Assembly: GCA_013433145.1 (NCBI GenBank)
Contig: CM024181.1
Location: 4,836,001 to 4,900,000, forward strand
Origin: Ascaris suum
Taxonomy: Eukaryota; Nematoda; Chromadorea; Rhabditida; Ascarididae
Direction of reading: 5' to 3'
Length of the DNA stretch: 64,000 nt
Made by a program: the position numbers and the translations under genes. Every line of letters begins with the position of its first letter. Position 1 is the stretch's first letter. The notes beneath the pieces were generated by a model that was not told the origin of the DNA, did not search any database, and saw only the letters and a list, made by a program, of their open reading frames with translations. Shown piece after piece: positions 46,955-61,009 of this stretch.

Positions 46955-49519
46955 TGTAATATCTCTCTTCTTCTTCTTGGCACTCGTACGTTTCCTCATT
47001 GTGCAATGTTTATTAAACTTTCCCACAAATTTGGCATTCATTCAGGAAATTTGCTGAACGGAATTCCCAAGTTTGGGAAATTTTCATCTCAGTATTTGTG
47101 GAATGAAATTTTGCTTTGTTTCAATTTCGGTTATTTCAATTCGTGTCTGCGAATTGCGTTTCTTGGCGGGCTGTAAGCGACAAAAGTGGGATAAATCTTG
47201 GAAGAGGAGGGGGAGGGGTATAACTCAGGACGAATCGAGGTGGGGGGCGACCTAGTGGTGGTGCTGTGCCATTATTGATCACTTTCTTTGCCAAACACTT
47301 GTGTCTCATATTCAGTGACATGTAATTTGTATACAGCAATACGACATCGTTTTGGCCGCATTTTAGGCTCGGAGGCAAGTGCTCTTTCATATAAGGAAAA
47401 TAATTATTTACCTACTTTTTGAACTTGGCGTTTTGCCAAATTTTCAAACTGCGCAAAAAATTTCAAAACAAAGTTCCCTAGATAATCTCATTTGAAAATA
47501 AATAAGACAATAGTTAAAATTATCAAAATCAAATAACGTTTGATTTTTATTGAAAGAAAATTATTGCAGAATATGCATTTATACGTGTGTTTTTGTTCAT
47601 TATTTTAGACGGCTTGTTTCATGTTTCACAAACGCGTTGCAAAATGTCACATCAGAATCTGCCCACCTCTCTATCTCAGCGTTCTCTTTTTGCTTATATC
47701 GTGCTTTCATCATCTGTGGAGGAATCTTATCCACTTAGAAAATCAGAAACACTCATTGCAATTTTCTTCCTGTTATGAATTGAACTTAAAGTTATTTATA
47801 AACAGATGTAGGTGTTGCAAATTGGAATCGAATTGAATTGAGTAAATTGCAAAGTTTAATCACTTGAATTTTGTTACCAGTGAAAGATTCAATTTTGCGC
47901 ATCGATAAACGTTATTCTCGGGTGAAATTTGATTTTATTGAAATGTTCGTTGAGAAAATTGCATTTTATGCAATATTCTTCCTACTCTTCCTATTTGCAA
48001 CATTTCTACTCGTACGTCAATTAGATATTTCTGAATTTTGCTGTTGATATTTTGCTTCAAAATTTGATTGTCGATTAAAACAAATATGAGAATTTGAAAG
48101 TCTTAAAGGTTGGTAAGATTACGAGATATGATTTCATTTGATATTTGCGATCCGCTTGCTGTAGAACGATTCCCGTAACTTTTGGTTACTATAGCTTATA
48201 TAGATGTCTGCTAAGGTGGCATAAATGACCGGCGGAATAGACGTTTTTTGATGGTTTAAATACCGCTGATTTATTGGTATCTTAGTGTGGGCGTGAGGTA
48301 CTGTTTTATCTGAATGTCTGTCGATTTATGCATTTCGTCTGAATGTTTGTCGGTTTCGGCACTTTATCATCTGGGTGTCTGTCTGTTTTTTTGCGCCAAT
48401 TTTTTTCGTATTTTAGTCATTTTTGAACTATGCACATAGTAGTTTCCTACGGATTTGCATATATTACGTGCATAAACTTGTATAAGTGATTGGTTGTTTT
48501 TTTTTGTTGTAAATGTTGTTCAAGTTGAACGTCTTTCTGAAAGGGCCTAACTGTGTTGAGGGTGCATTTGGCGACAAACAATGCTATTGCTACTGTTTAC
48601 CGAGTTCTTCCACTTGCATTGTTGTTGTTTGTTGTTTGTTGTTGTTTGTTGGTGGTGGTGGTGTTGGTTTGTCATGCGTCCAGCAAACAGCTAAAGCGCT
48701 TCATACAGTGTGAGCGAAATAGACATTCCTTTCTCGTTCCTTTCTGCTCAAAATCACGCTTTTTCGGGGAATTGAATGCGGTTTTGTGAGACCACAATTA
48801 AAAAGTCAAAATTATGTTCGCAGGGATGAAGTTTTTACTTTGAAAGGGATTTATGCGATCTTCCGTTTTTAAGGTGTCGTTTGAAAAAAGCTTATCAGCC
48901 TTTGTTAGATGATTGATATTACTCTCTGAAAGAAGGGGAGGGGAGGGGGATTATACAACTGAAATGTGAACACAGCCGACAGGGATGTTAGTATTCTGGA
49001 GCACTTCGCGGTCATCTGGCTTTAGCAAATAAGTAATGAATTACATGGGGAGGGGGTGGTGCTACGAAGGGAATTGAAACAAGTAATTGAAGTAGCGTAC
49101 ACGAGTTGCCTTGTGCTCACGACCTGATTTATGTTCACGTGTTCAGTGCTTTGCCCTGCACAATACATGTCTTTCCATGTTGTCTTGTCTCATCGTTTCA
49201 TAAAGAATTAAATAAATATGTAAAATCAATTGTACTGATTTGCATTACATTTCGAGCACACCTTGGGAAGCACTGTAATTGAGGTCATAGGAACTCGATT
49301 GTTGAAAGAGGGAAGGATCTTCAACTAAAACATTTCGAAAGAAGAGAATTAAAGAAGGAAGAACGAGGTCTACGGGGGAGTTTCTAAGTAAACTGCTGCA
49401 AATTGGAGGGGGAATAGGTGGTGAGTGATTCGACTGGATATTTGTTGGTGCAAACTCAATACTTAAGAATCGCAGTCTGTTCGGTGAGGATTCATTTGAA
49501 CACAGTGTTTTAAAAAGTG
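46955..49519. other. No firm gene; two exon-like stretches
   Basis: At about 47610-47780 a strong acceptor (CATTATTTTAG) is followed by DNA open in all three + frames for over 100 bases, so no frame can be chosen. At 48530-48710 a + frame opens after CTGAAAG and reads a Leu/Val/Cys-rich hydrophobic segment over a GTTGTT/GGT repeat, ending at a GTGAGC donor. The hydrophobicity comes partly from the simple repeat. G-rich tracts lie near 48930 and 49045. Nothing else is supported. Confidence 0.35.
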
Positions 49520-49819
49520 CGCCTATCAAATGAGAACTCGCAGGTCATTCAGACCGGACGAAGCGAGTCGTCTGTTGTGTGACCTCAATCAAAGATTTCT
49601 GTGCGCGTCGGGTATTAAAGCGACGTCTGTCGGATTTGTGACCAGCCGGCTGACGTGTCGTGACATGTGATGACGTGATCGAGGGCAGTGCTGTTATTTT
49701 TACGCAGTCACTGCCGCATATAGCGATCGGAATGCCGGCAACGCGGCTCGATTGTGATACGCCCTGGAGCAGACGGTCTCTCTGTCCATCACAAAGTTCT
49801 ACTAATCGAAGAGCAAAGT
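49520..49819 (+). promoter_or_regulatory. GC/CpG-rich island with CRE-like sites and a possible first exon
   Basis: About 270 bp are markedly richer in G, C and CpG than the neighbourhood. CRE half sites TGACGTG occur twice (around 49651 and 49670) beside TGACATG. A + strand frame runs open from about 49655 to 49819 and ends at a GTATTA donor. It contains an ATG at 49732 (MPATRLDCDTPWSRRS). The end phase (1) fits the exon at 58339 of the membrane-protein gene, 8.5 kb away. A second ATG at 49531 opens another 46-codon frame. Promoter plus first coding exon is a reasonable guess. Confidence 0.35.
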
Positions 49820-49903
49820 GTATTAGACACTTATAACCCGCCTTTTTTGGTTGCTTAAGAATCCGATGAAGACATCTGTCTCACTAACCTCTATACTGTA
49901 TGC

Positions 49904-50014
<111 letters not shown>

Positions 50015-52770
50015 GAAAAAACACGATACATATTACTCCTTCCTGTCTGCTGTTCATTACCCTTTACAAGCACTTGCCTTTCTTCCTCCTGTCCTCCAAT
50101 CCTTCCAATGAATATACTTTTCCACTTTCCTCCACTTCGGTCCTAATAGGTACGAATATTATCCTCCTCCATCTCCTTCCCTCATTTATAAGTGCATTTT
50201 TTTCTGCTCTCTTTTCCCACCGTCCCCCCTCTCCACCAACCGTCCTCCTCGATATCCTCCTGCGGCCTTCCCCACTGCTCCATCCTATGTGCGCCTAATT
50301 ATTGATGGACCGAAATTTGTGTCGATGTTTATAACAAGAGCGATATCAAAACAGAAATATCAGAAACCCCGCACAAAACTTGAGAAAGAAGTAATATTTC
50401 GTGCAGTAACTTAAAGAACCTCTGCAGCGAGTGGAATTGTGTTCTAAATATAGTGCAAAAATAGAATGTGTCAATCGAGACAATATTAGAGCGTCAAAGA
50501 ACAATGAAAGAAAATGATTGTGAGGATTGCGGAGGCGCGAGAGCGTGAAGCGTCTTCGTCGCAAAGAAAACGCCATTAACTGCCTGAGAGGAGCGAACGG
50601 CAACGATAAAAATGCTCTTCAAGAAAAAAAATCAAAGAAGCATTTTTTTTTCATGCACTCCAAGCCCTAAAATTGTCTCAGTATATCAGATATACCAGAA
50701 TCGTCTCAAAAATTGTCTCATTCATTAAATGCATGTCTTTCCTTCTCTTTCTTCTTCCTTTTCTCTCGTCTTCTCTCTTCCCTCTCTTTTCTCTCTCTCC
50801 TCACTTTCCTTCTTTCGCCCTCTCTCGCCTCCTCTCTCACTCTGGAATCAGACAAGGAAAATAAGAAAATATGAGGTTGTTGACTAGACTCCATAAAAAG
50901 ATGTTTCTGAGCTTGACGGACGCACGTCTGGAGGGAAGTACATTGCACTTTGTTGCGTCACATCAGACCCGCAAAAATTATTGAACGACATCGGCTCACT
51001 TTGATTATGCACGTATCGTATTCCTTCTGCAACTTCCCTTATTTGCGCCCTCTGTGCTTTGCATCATTCGTTGCGTGTCTTATTGCAATATTACAGCACT
51101 TGCATTTGAACCGTATCATGCAATGTGGCGATCTTGTATTGAACAGTGTACTGTGGAGATGCGTAAGGAGGGAGGGTGAGATAGTTGCATTTCAGTAGGG
51201 TGGAGATAGCAGTGTTTTTCAGTAAGAAATCACCGCATTGAGCATGAACGAAGACACTCCGAATCACTTGTGTCTCTTGGTTTTGTATGAAAAGTGTTCT
51301 CCAGATGCGTGGAGGCTCTGAGCTGTGACGACATGACTTTCGAAGGAACACCAAGGCTAACGCTCTCTCACTTAAATTAGCCCACTCTCTACGCCGAAAG
51401 CTCCCGAATGTTCGAAAAACTTCCACTTCCACAGATGTCAAGCTCACATAGCTGATTTAATCGTCGAGGCTTCTGAGACAAAAAAATTGCGCCCTTCTGC
51501 GCATAAGTTAACACTATTTTACGACAGGCACAAACAATCAAGCACTTTCCATCGGAAATTCCATGTATTCGCATGCTACCTTTACGACCGTTAGGCTTAA
51601 TTACTCCTCATAAGAAGTCATAAAGACCGTTGCAAAACTATTCCGTTATAGAGAGGATTTCAACCCATATTCCTATTCCTTTCTTATACCTCATTTATGC
51701 AAAATTCTCTTAGAATTTTGTTTCATAAATTTGTTCGTCGATCAGTGACATCGAAGCTGATGGATTCGAGTTTGAAGGGATACTGTGTGAACGTGTAACG
51801 AGCAGAAATCATTAGAAATTAATCGCTCGTCGGTACGGGAAATGGCCAAAATCTGAAACTGTTATTTTTTTTCCTCATATAGTTGTCAGTATTAAGCTAA
51901 TCTTGGATCTCATTGAAAAAATATCTTCACTGACGTGAAATTTTTGCAGAAATAGTTCTTTCTTATTTTCATACCTAATTCTTCTCTTTCGGCTTTTTAA
52001 TTTACCGGTTACTATGCCGTCTAGACCTCATTAATGCCCAATGAAAGATTTCGTTATAGAAATGCAAACACTGCAAACATTACACTCTACAGAGATGAAA
52101 TGTAATGAAGATAACAAACGTTCAAGTATTCAATAGATGAGATAATCGAATGAGCACAGAGGGGGCAAAAAGTGGGGAGGGCTTATATGAATGTTCTCAA
52201 AATCTTCGCTGCTTTTTATTCTTTTTTACTTACATCTAATTTGAGGGGTTATGTGTTGTTGTTTGATCATCGAGATTTTTGCGTAATGCTAATCAGTTAA
52301 TATAGTTTTATATTAAACTAGACTAGGCAAGAAGTTTGAGACATGTGAAATTATCGCTCGTTGATGGACGCGTGATTTGCGTGTTTGTTGATTCGAGTGA
52401 CGCCCACTCGCAATCACTGACTGCATCGAACCGAAGCAAAAAAACATCGCGAGCCAACTCAACGTCACAACGCAAACAAGAAATCATTAATCTCACATTC
52501 ATATATGTCGAGAAATTTTTCTGTGCAATTCGCTAGTTAACTCGTTTAAATTAGAATCCCATAGAATACACTGTTTTTAAGTATTATAAAATGCCTTTAA
52601 AGAAATTAATTCGGATGATTTTCTTCAGTGAAATTATATCAAATCTAATGAAAATTGAAAAAATTTCACGCTAAAAAGAGTCGCAAAATTACTGTAGCAA
52701 ATATTCTAAGAAATATTCTGTGATAACAAATTTTTCCAAATATTTGAGAAATTTTTTCAAAATATCCGAA

Positions 52771-52884
<114 letters not shown>

Positions 52885-53049
52885 TCCTCTAGATTTTTTT
52901 GCTGTATAATGCAGTATATCATTTAGTCGTAAACTAATTGGTATAAATGGCTAGAGTCTCAGAAATGAAAAGTTGAAAAATTTAGGTGTCAATGAAAGGT
53001 GTAAGCTCAGTAAGAGGACTCTATCCCCATGTTATCAACAAATTTTCAC

Positions 53050-54067
53050 CTTACACCCATGCCCCATATTTGGCAATGCTTCAAATGTTAGTTGTGTTCT
53101 ACAATAAGTCTCTAAAAGAATTCCTACTTGAAACAATCGAGTGATCTTGATGAATTTTAAAAATAGTATAAGAAATACTGACTGAATTTCATTCGATTCA
53201 CCATTCATTTCTAGCGCCTTAACTTTTAATTCGACAACTTGTGTTTCGTAATAAAATCCGCACAATTGATCAGCTGGCGCATATGTCCGGTTCATCGAAG
53301 TAAACGGATAAACACATAGGAAAATTTCCAACGAAACATCGACAACAATAAGTAAATGAAAGAAATCAACGCAGTAAAGGATAAATCTATTGCATAAAAT
53401 AACCAACAGATATGGAAAGTTTTTGAGAAAACATAAATATTTTTTAATATGCATCACTTCTGTAATGATTTGCAGACATATGAGTAGAATTTATTTAAAT
53501 GTTAATTAAGCATTACCTGCCACTGGAATAAAAAATAACTGCTGCTATAGTCTACCAATAAACAAAAAGCGGTCAATGATGGATGGCTGTCGACCGGAAG
53601 TAAGACAGGTGGTAATCTATTCAACTTTCCTTTAAAATACTATATTTGTTCGAACTACCTCGGAAGGTAACGAAATTCTGAAGGAAACAATTTTTGTGGA
53701 ATGCCTATAAATCTCTCAGAAAGCATGAAGGTATGATAATGCTGATTTCATTAAATTTCGAAATATTTCAAAACATCAGAACATTGATCGATTCAAAGTG
53801 CATTTTAAAAACTCATTGCAAAGATCGGCGTTAATTTCGCATATTCTAAGAGTTTCAAATGATGCAAAACAAAGATGGATGTTTTGCGCAGTCAGCTCAC
53901 TGCGGGAAATTTCCTTCTTTTTTTGTCGGCTATTGTTATGAACACTTGTTGCACTCTCTTTCTATTCTGACGTAAATGCTATTGTTTATGGGATGATCAC
54001 ACTTCAGAGAATGCTCGTCGCGAAGCTTCACATACTGCAAAGCTTCACATATGTTTTCGAGGCTAAA
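53050..54067 (-). CDS. Possible minus-strand exons, unrecognised
   Basis: Three protein-like stretches lie in order on the minus strand. 54067-53944 follows a CATAAG acceptor (SLENICEALQYVKLRDEH, later VRIERECNKC). A frame ending at 53183 with a GTCAGT donor reads YPFTSMNRTYAPADQLCGFY, then ETQVVELKVKALEMN. A third, ending at 53050 with GTGAAA, reads LETYCRTQLTFEALPNM. The junction phases I tried do not all match, so at least one boundary is wrong or exons are missing. Cysteine spacing gives no known domain. A gene here is plausible but unproven. Confidence 0.3.
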
Positions 54068-57000
54068 CTTATGTAGAAATAGATCCGGAATTGAGGGAAT
54101 CGATGAGAAAACGGAAATTGAAAAGCGCAATTTTTGATATCATTTCATGAAGTTGTCGAAATACATATTCGAATCAACTATTCCACCCGCAACAATGGAT
54201 GTGAGTGTCCTTGACATTATATACACTAGGGACGATGAATGACAGAGAGTTGATATGATAAAAAGATATCCTGGATTTGGTGATGCAGGAAGCGGTCATT
54301 ATTGTGACCACATACAACTAAATCATTCTTGTGATCACATGAAACTATGAGTAGCTATTGATTTCGCTTCGACTGTCATCTGCGCCTCAAAATCAACGCT
54401 GACTTATGATATAGGTGAACATCACAGATCGACGATTAAAAGTCGTTTTAAAGCGCACAATATTTCCGTGCAATTTTTGTGCGTAGTAAAAGCCATGTTG
54501 CTGCGCGCTAAAGCTAAACAATACTGTCAAAGAATTGTACAAAACCTTAGGGAGTCGATGCTGCAATGCAAAGGCTATACCATCTGTTGTGTTTCTCACA
54601 TACGATGTACTACTTACATTTTTCGTCCTCTCCCCCCCCCCTCCCCTCCCCTCCCCCCCCACCCTTCCCCCTTCAGGCGGCTTAAATTGGTCGAAATTCA
54701 ATCATCCACTTATACTTAAGAAAGTTGTTCATGAAGTGTTTCATGCTTTAAATTGATTCAGAAAGGAAATGATGGCCGTTGTACGATTTCGTTATGTAAA
54801 ATGTTGATTTTACGTCACTTGTATTAGTGAACGCACTTAGCGATGTGGTACTTGCAAATCACAAGAGCACACAACACTCAACGATGGCACACGAATTGCA
54901 TAGCGTCTAGACAGACGTCTGCCTGCTATGAGAGCGGCACCCACATTCGTCTCAGTGCTATTTCGATAAACAGCATAAAATGCACAAGCAATCGTCTCGA
55001 AGCACAATCACCTGATTCAGGAAAATAAAAAACTTTCAAAACGACAATGTTCAACAAAGAGAAGGGATCATCACTCAAAACGTGTCAAAGAATATTCGTT
55101 GATCATTGATGTTTTATTATTGAAGCAATGAAGAACATAAATTCTGTGTTAAGCCTCAACCAATATGAAATATGTCTGTGATTTGTTTATACGAGAAAGA
55201 ACTCTCTCACTGAAGGGCATTCACGTCTCTTCAGAGATCGATGCCATCTTAGAGAAAGCTAATAAATATGCAGATGTATTAAAACAATATACGATCTTCT
55301 TCTATTACATGTACAAAAATATTTGTCTTTATGGTCTTTGAGCAGATTAATTGTGTATATTCTCCCAAAAAGAAGTATTCCTGAATTTTGTAATCTTCCC
55401 TCTATTAAGATGATGATAGGTCTAAGCATAAAAGGTTAGAGCCTTCTCTTCAACTCCGAACTATTGCACATGATCTTATTTTAGTATACAAATTAGTCCA
55501 TTTGGTATTTCAATATTTATCCGAAGCAACAATTCGGCTGGAACGAATAAATTGAAAGTATTGCTTGAGAGCACTAGGATAGATATGCGCGAACGTTTCT
55601 TTTCAAATTATATCGTCAAATTCCTGGATTGTTTACCACGTACGTTGTGACTGTCACAAAGTTAGAGGTGATCAATTTTCCAAAGAAACAATTTTTTTGG
55701 TTCAATTGATGCATCACATTCGCGTTTGCATTGGCGGTCTTCCGTCCTGCCTTTTTTTGAATTTTCTGAGGTAGTGTACACTTAGCGCTTATTCATCTCT
55801 TTTGTGTTTGCAGATTTTCAGGTATCACGTGCTTTCATCATCGTTATAATAATTTTTCTATCTATTTCCACTCAACTAAGCAAAATCAATCTAGCAATTT
55901 CGCAAAATTATAAACCGGCAACAAAGTGGGCATTTCTCCGACTCTTCCCCTATAAGATACCTTTTTATTGTGGATGGCAATTCAATAACAAGAGTATCTT
56001 TGAATCATTTTGAAGCCTTTCATATGGATTATCCACATCGACAACAATTTCTCTCACTTGATAATTTTTCCTTGACTAATGTATTTCACTCGCAAGTGTC
56101 GCTAAAATAAATCAACATTTTAAAATGAATTAATTAAGTTTCATCACTGTTTTCATAGCGCACTGAAATAGGTGGTATCGCAGGAGTGATAATCAAAAAC
56201 CCGTATAAGCTGGACAGTGCCGAAAAACCGATATCCCATAAAAAACCCCAAAAAATTTCCTGTAATAAAATCGAATAAAAAATATTTCTTCTAGACTCCA
56301 AAAAATACATTTTGAGAGACGGATAGGGAACCTCTTCAGTCAAGAAACTATTTCCCACGAGAATGCATGGCCTGAAACGAAAAACAAACAGATTGCTGAG
56401 TGAATTCGATTAAAAAGCAATTGGTTTCATTACTGATTTTTTTAATTTCTCATTTTCTATTCTTTATTCAAGAATGCTTTTTCTTTTAGAAAAAACTGAA
56501 GGATCAGAATAGAATGAACGAATCCAAGACGGACATCCGAGAGGATCGAGAACGTCCTCTCTTCCTCCCTTTCCTCCGATACTTTTTACGTTTTCTCCAC
56601 ATCTATTAAGAGAGCGAATAAAGCTATAGTCGTATCTTTCCCTAGCAGTCAATAAAACCCTCACAACTATTATTCACCTCTGTTTCTCAAAAATGTTCCA
56701 TTGCATATTACAATGAATGAATTTGCTCCAATAAGACGATATATCTTTTTGTTGAAACATTGCAATTTACAAATTCGACCAAGGCAGAAATATTTGCATG
56801 TTGCATTGCACTGCATTGCATTTTGATAATTCCGGTGTTGCTTCTGCGACACATCCTCTTTCTGAGATCTTTTTCAGCGTTACACTATGCTTCTGCAAGT
56901 AAGTAATTAGCCATACCTGTTTCTCGCAGCGCCGAACTGTGATCTATATTCCTTGCACTTTCTTCTTTTTGCTTTAATTTCTCGCTGAAAATTCCATTCA

Positions 57001-58338
57001 CTTTTACCGAAGCAATTGCTATATTATTTGTTTAATTAAAAATTTCATTTTATCACTTTATTTTTGCAATCAAATCAATTCTGATTATGATTTTATATGC
57101 GTTCGAGTATTCCGGTTTTTGAAGTGCCAATTATAATTAACGCATATGTTGGTACTATTGGTGATGAGGTTAAAAATGTGTCTCTTAAGTGTTTCGATGT
57201 TCTCTTGAGTGAAGTTAGCTATGAATATGATTGTTTCTGTGCTTCAGAAGTTTCTCGTTGTTTCATTCTTTCAAATGCGCCTAATTCGAGCGACATCCCC
57301 TCAATAAGCATAATAAGTGGACAACAATTTGCATTCGTCTCTTCCGTTAGACGAATTATTCCGCTGAATTGAAAAGCACTCACAGTTCAGCCACTTGGTT
57401 CGCAAACTTGCACAACATAAGTGAAGTGATACGATTTGACAATATCAAAGATCGTATGTTCGGATCAACAGAACCGGTGGCTCAGATATTGCGTGTGCTT
57501 TAGATACATGCTTCTGTGTTTATGCTTCTGATTGACGTCATTCGATTGATCAATCGAGGGATGCGATTCAGATTGGTTTGTGCGGGTGTCGATGAGAGCG
57601 CCATTTGGCGGCCACAGCAATCACAGTTCTTTGAGCGAAAAAGGAACGCTTGAACACCGGGCAACACAGATCTGGAGCACGTCACATATCATCTCGCAAC
57701 AAATTATCTGTTTAAAGGAAGAATCAAAAAGCATCTTTCCGCAAGAAAAGTTCTCAAAAAAGTGAACGTTTTTTAATACTTTATTTCAAAACTTTCAAAA
57801 ACATTATGCAATTTTTACAAAAGGAGCCGAGCCACTCTAATCTGAAAATCGCGATGAATTGCTTCCAAAATTATGAACGCAGATTGCTTTTAATAGCTAA
57901 TAGGAATTCGTCGAAAATTTTGGATAAATAAATCAGCGGCGATCCGATGACGCTAACTCCCACTGATGCGTGATATGCAAATTTGCTTGCTCGTGATATG
58001 CGATCGAGTCAACAACACCTTAATAAAGTCCTGTTAAGTAATAGGTATTTGAATGACAATACAATAAAGTGCAGCTCGATCGATTCAAATGATAATTCGG
58101 CATGCAAATAAACTAACCGACGAACACATAGATAAGAAGGCATTTTGCAAATACAATAAAATTTTTTTACGGTCCTTGTGCTAGAAAATTTGAATTTTAA
58201 ATGTTCGAAGAGATTTTACTTGAAATGTTTGACAATTTACTCGTCATTCATCTCAATTCAACGTCGTTGAAGTGGTCGACTCTTGCCGATATTATCGAAT
58301 GAAATTGCCTGAGAGCGTTACTGTTTTCATTTTCTCAG
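54068..58338. other. No firm gene
   Basis: AT-rich DNA with weak candidates only. 57097-57372 (+) is an uninterrupted 91-codon ATG frame with a TGA just upstream, reading MRSSIPVFEVPIIIN at its start. It is unassigned. 55810-56010 (+) follows a TTTGCAG acceptor and begins with a hydrophobic run. A poly-C/CT tract lies at 54630-54670. A minus frame at 56664-56464 is unassigned. Confidence 0.35.
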
Positions 58339-59358
58339 TTTTTATCAGAAAGTTGGACGGTGATAAATATACTCGACGAGAGGATTTATTACTTCAAAAT
58401 TTCATTAACTCAACGAGTAATGGTAAATTTAAATATTTTTCATGAGAAGCGCATTAAATGATAAAACACCAAAAGTAGGGATATATTCTAAGATTTTATT
58501 TAATCTAAGCAATGTCTACTTGAACAAATTCAACACCTTCCCTTCTGATGATGAAATTGATGCAGAACTCTTTCATAGGCGATTCGTATGCATCTGTTCG
58601 CATAGAACTTCATTGGGCAATAGAATGATTTCAAAGAACGGTTATTTATGACGGTTATGCTTGATACAGATCTGATGGTAATTATTTTATTCGTCAAATA
58701 AGATTACTTAAATTTTACCGATCCTTAAATTTCAACAATTTTGGAAATTATTGGATGATCTTTAAAAAAAGTTGTGAAATATTTTTAAGGACCATCAAAT
58801 CCTATTGCAGATGAGCGTACTTCAAATGAAACATTTGATACTATCGAAGAGCATCCGATATGTCGATGGGTCGGATTCTTTGTAAGTTCAACTTTGCTAG
58901 AAAAGATGTGAAAACTTTTTGGGAATTGAATGTTAAAATTGATAATTGAGAGACTTCTAATGCCTCTAGTAGTATAAACGTTTAAAGGATTGCATTTTCA
59001 GAGTTTTTGCGCGATAAAAATTCCGATCGACTCTTATATCCGCAAAATAAGTTGTAATTCGCTTCATGAGATTGGCTTTGAAATTTAGTTGTCGCAATTC
59101 TTGACGTTGAGAGTTCGTCAAATTCTATTTCAGATGATTATTTTCTACGCAGCACTTGTATTCCTAATCGTTCTTCTTGATGGTCTCATTCCACGAATAC
59201 GCGAGCATTTCCGCATTATGGAGCCATCGGATTCCTTTGCTGCCGACGAAGTGCGTCCTGTACCGCACAACCTGCCGCCGATGCAAATCGCACAAATGAC
59301 CCCATTTTCACCCGTATCACCAACTTCAGTCGCACCGCCCTCAAGCACCGAACAATGA
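58339..59358 (+). CDS. Single-pass membrane protein, three 3' exons
   Basis: Exons 58339-58422, 58811-58881 and 59134-59358 (TGA) join in phase (1-1, 1-0, 0). The first two encode a charged, Asn/Thr-rich region (LDGDKYTRREDLLLQ, STSNDERTSNETFDTIEE). They lead to HPICRWVGFF at the membrane border. Exon 3 starts with a clear transmembrane helix, IIFYAALVFLIVLLDGLI, followed by a basic stop (RIREHFR) and a proline/Ser-rich tail of about 50 residues. A single-pass protein with a proline-rich tail is expected; the side of the membrane is uncertain. The 5' exon is not known; the frame at 49732-49819 fits in phase but is 8.5 kb away. No family is recognised. Confidence 0.6.
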
Positions 59359-60814
59359 GATTTGTTAAGTATCGAATAACGATATAAGTGGAAGTTTTTT
59401 AGAACTGAGTGCAAATTGAGATCCACCATTTGGACAGTTCATTATTCCCGAACATACCATGCTTCTCGTCAGACATCTATAGACGGTTGTTTATGGCCAC
59501 GCGCCTTCAGACAGTTATCTCAATTCCTCTCTGTTGTGCAACGTTTATTAGAAGTTCTTTTCTATCTATTACACTCATTTCAGTGCTGTGCAATGGCTTC
59601 CTTGAAAGTTGTCTGCCGAAGCTTAAATCATTCACTGATGTTGTGATGTCGAGATTGCTCATCAACTTGTCAATACAAGTTTTATGTGCTTATGCATTTG
59701 ATTTTTGATGTGCACATCAGTCTTCCCTACACTGAGCTGAAGGGAAGGGGATCGTATTACCGTGTTTTTACTTTTTTATAACGATTACTGATGTGAAATG
59801 ACCATTTTTCGCAGCTTAATGTGAAATGACAAAGTTTGTGCAGGTAAACGCTAGCAATTCTTGCTTGCTTGAAAGTAAAAGGAACCCATGGAAGAGGTAG
59901 TACCACTGATGAGTGAGGCAATTCACAATTGGAGGTTAAATTGTAAACGCATCTTTGATCACTATCCTTTCATATTGTATCATCGAAAGTAAATACATGT
60001 GGAATGTTATTTATTCGTTTGTTTTACGGTCACTTATGCAAATTCGATATTTTCATCTAAGTTTTCACTTCAGACTGGAAATTTAATTGATTTGCATAAG
60101 TTGGATATTCATAAATTTTGTTTTTTTGTTGAACGCAAAAAAATCGGCTATAATATCACTATGGAAGATTGGAAATCGTCGTTCAGATCTTGATTACGAG
60201 GCTATTTTTTTCAGTGATCGATTTTAGATGTTGAAATAATTTTTTTTTATTTTATAAAAAACGAAAAGAACAAGTCACGGCATACTCTATCATGGCTACG
60301 TTTCAACAACCCTAAACAGAAGACATGAGTCGGTAAAAGTGAACAACTCTAAAGCGAGCAATTGATTGGCCTTTCATACAAAATTCTATGGTCTGGAGAC
60401 GTGTTTTCTACGAACATATGAAGTGATCTATGATAAAATATAAAATTTACTATCTTCTTCCGCTTAATTGTAGTTTATAGTATCGAAATCAGATGAAAGT
60501 TTACAGTGATTTAAAATATCTTTTAAGTTTTTTTATTTCTTTGATTCTGCTGTAAAAGTTCTGGTCGCTATACCTGTACTGTCCAAGGAAATCGACAAAG
60601 TCAATTTTATCCTAGGAAATTTGGATTGATGGTCGGGTCGTTTCGACTGATACATTTTCCACTTAAACATTTATCCGGTAGATGGTGGATAAACGAGGAC
60701 TTCATGTGATCGGTGATTTGACCATCAAGCGGTCAATTCCCAAAAGTAGACCAAATGGAGTGAGCAGCCAAATCTAGCAGACTGCCTAAGTTAGATGTAC
60801 TCAACGAGAACGTA
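59359..60814. other. Downstream of the membrane-protein gene, nothing clear
   Basis: AT-rich DNA. The open frames at 59409-59708 and 59416-59646 (+) overlap each other and show no domain. I see no canonical AATAAA close after the TGA at 59358. Confidence 0.4.
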
Positions 60815-61009
60815 TTACGATGACAAGCTAATAACATCTTCCGCTGATCCCTGTTGAATGTTGCAGCTGATCTCTCTCGACTGACCTTGATCGCCGATCA
60901 TTCCTGCTTTCTGGATAAGACAAGGCTCAAGTTGCCATTCAAAAGGCGCCTTGGAATCAACCTTAATTATTCTAATTAAAGCACGTCGTTCAACTTTTTG
61001 TGTTGCCAT
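60815..61009 (-). CDS. Small ORF just after a splice acceptor
   Basis: On the minus strand GATTTTCAG is followed after two bases by ATG at 61009. The frame reads about 64 residues to TAA at 60815 (MATQKVERRALIRIIKVDS at the start, AEDVISLSS at the end). The acceptor so close to the ATG is what trans-splicing of a spliced leader looks like in nematodes, but an ordinary second exon is equally possible. Two internal donors (GTTGAT after IRIIK, GTCAGT after GDQ) mean it might be only a first exon. It lies 630 bp downstream of the kinase gene on the same strand. No family is recognised. Confidence 0.35.
   Translation of the reverse strand: MATQKVERRALIRIIKVDSKAPFEWQLEPCLIQKAGMIGDQGQSREISCNIQQGSAEDVISLSS

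Noticed and set aside
51091..51447. 118-codon minus frame
   Set aside because: It overlaps comparable frames on the same and opposite strands. No domain, splice partner or start context favours any of them.
53035..53457. 140-codon minus ATG frame as a single gene
   Set aside because: It contains internal donor and acceptor sites and its quality changes along its length. I treat parts of it as possible exons instead.
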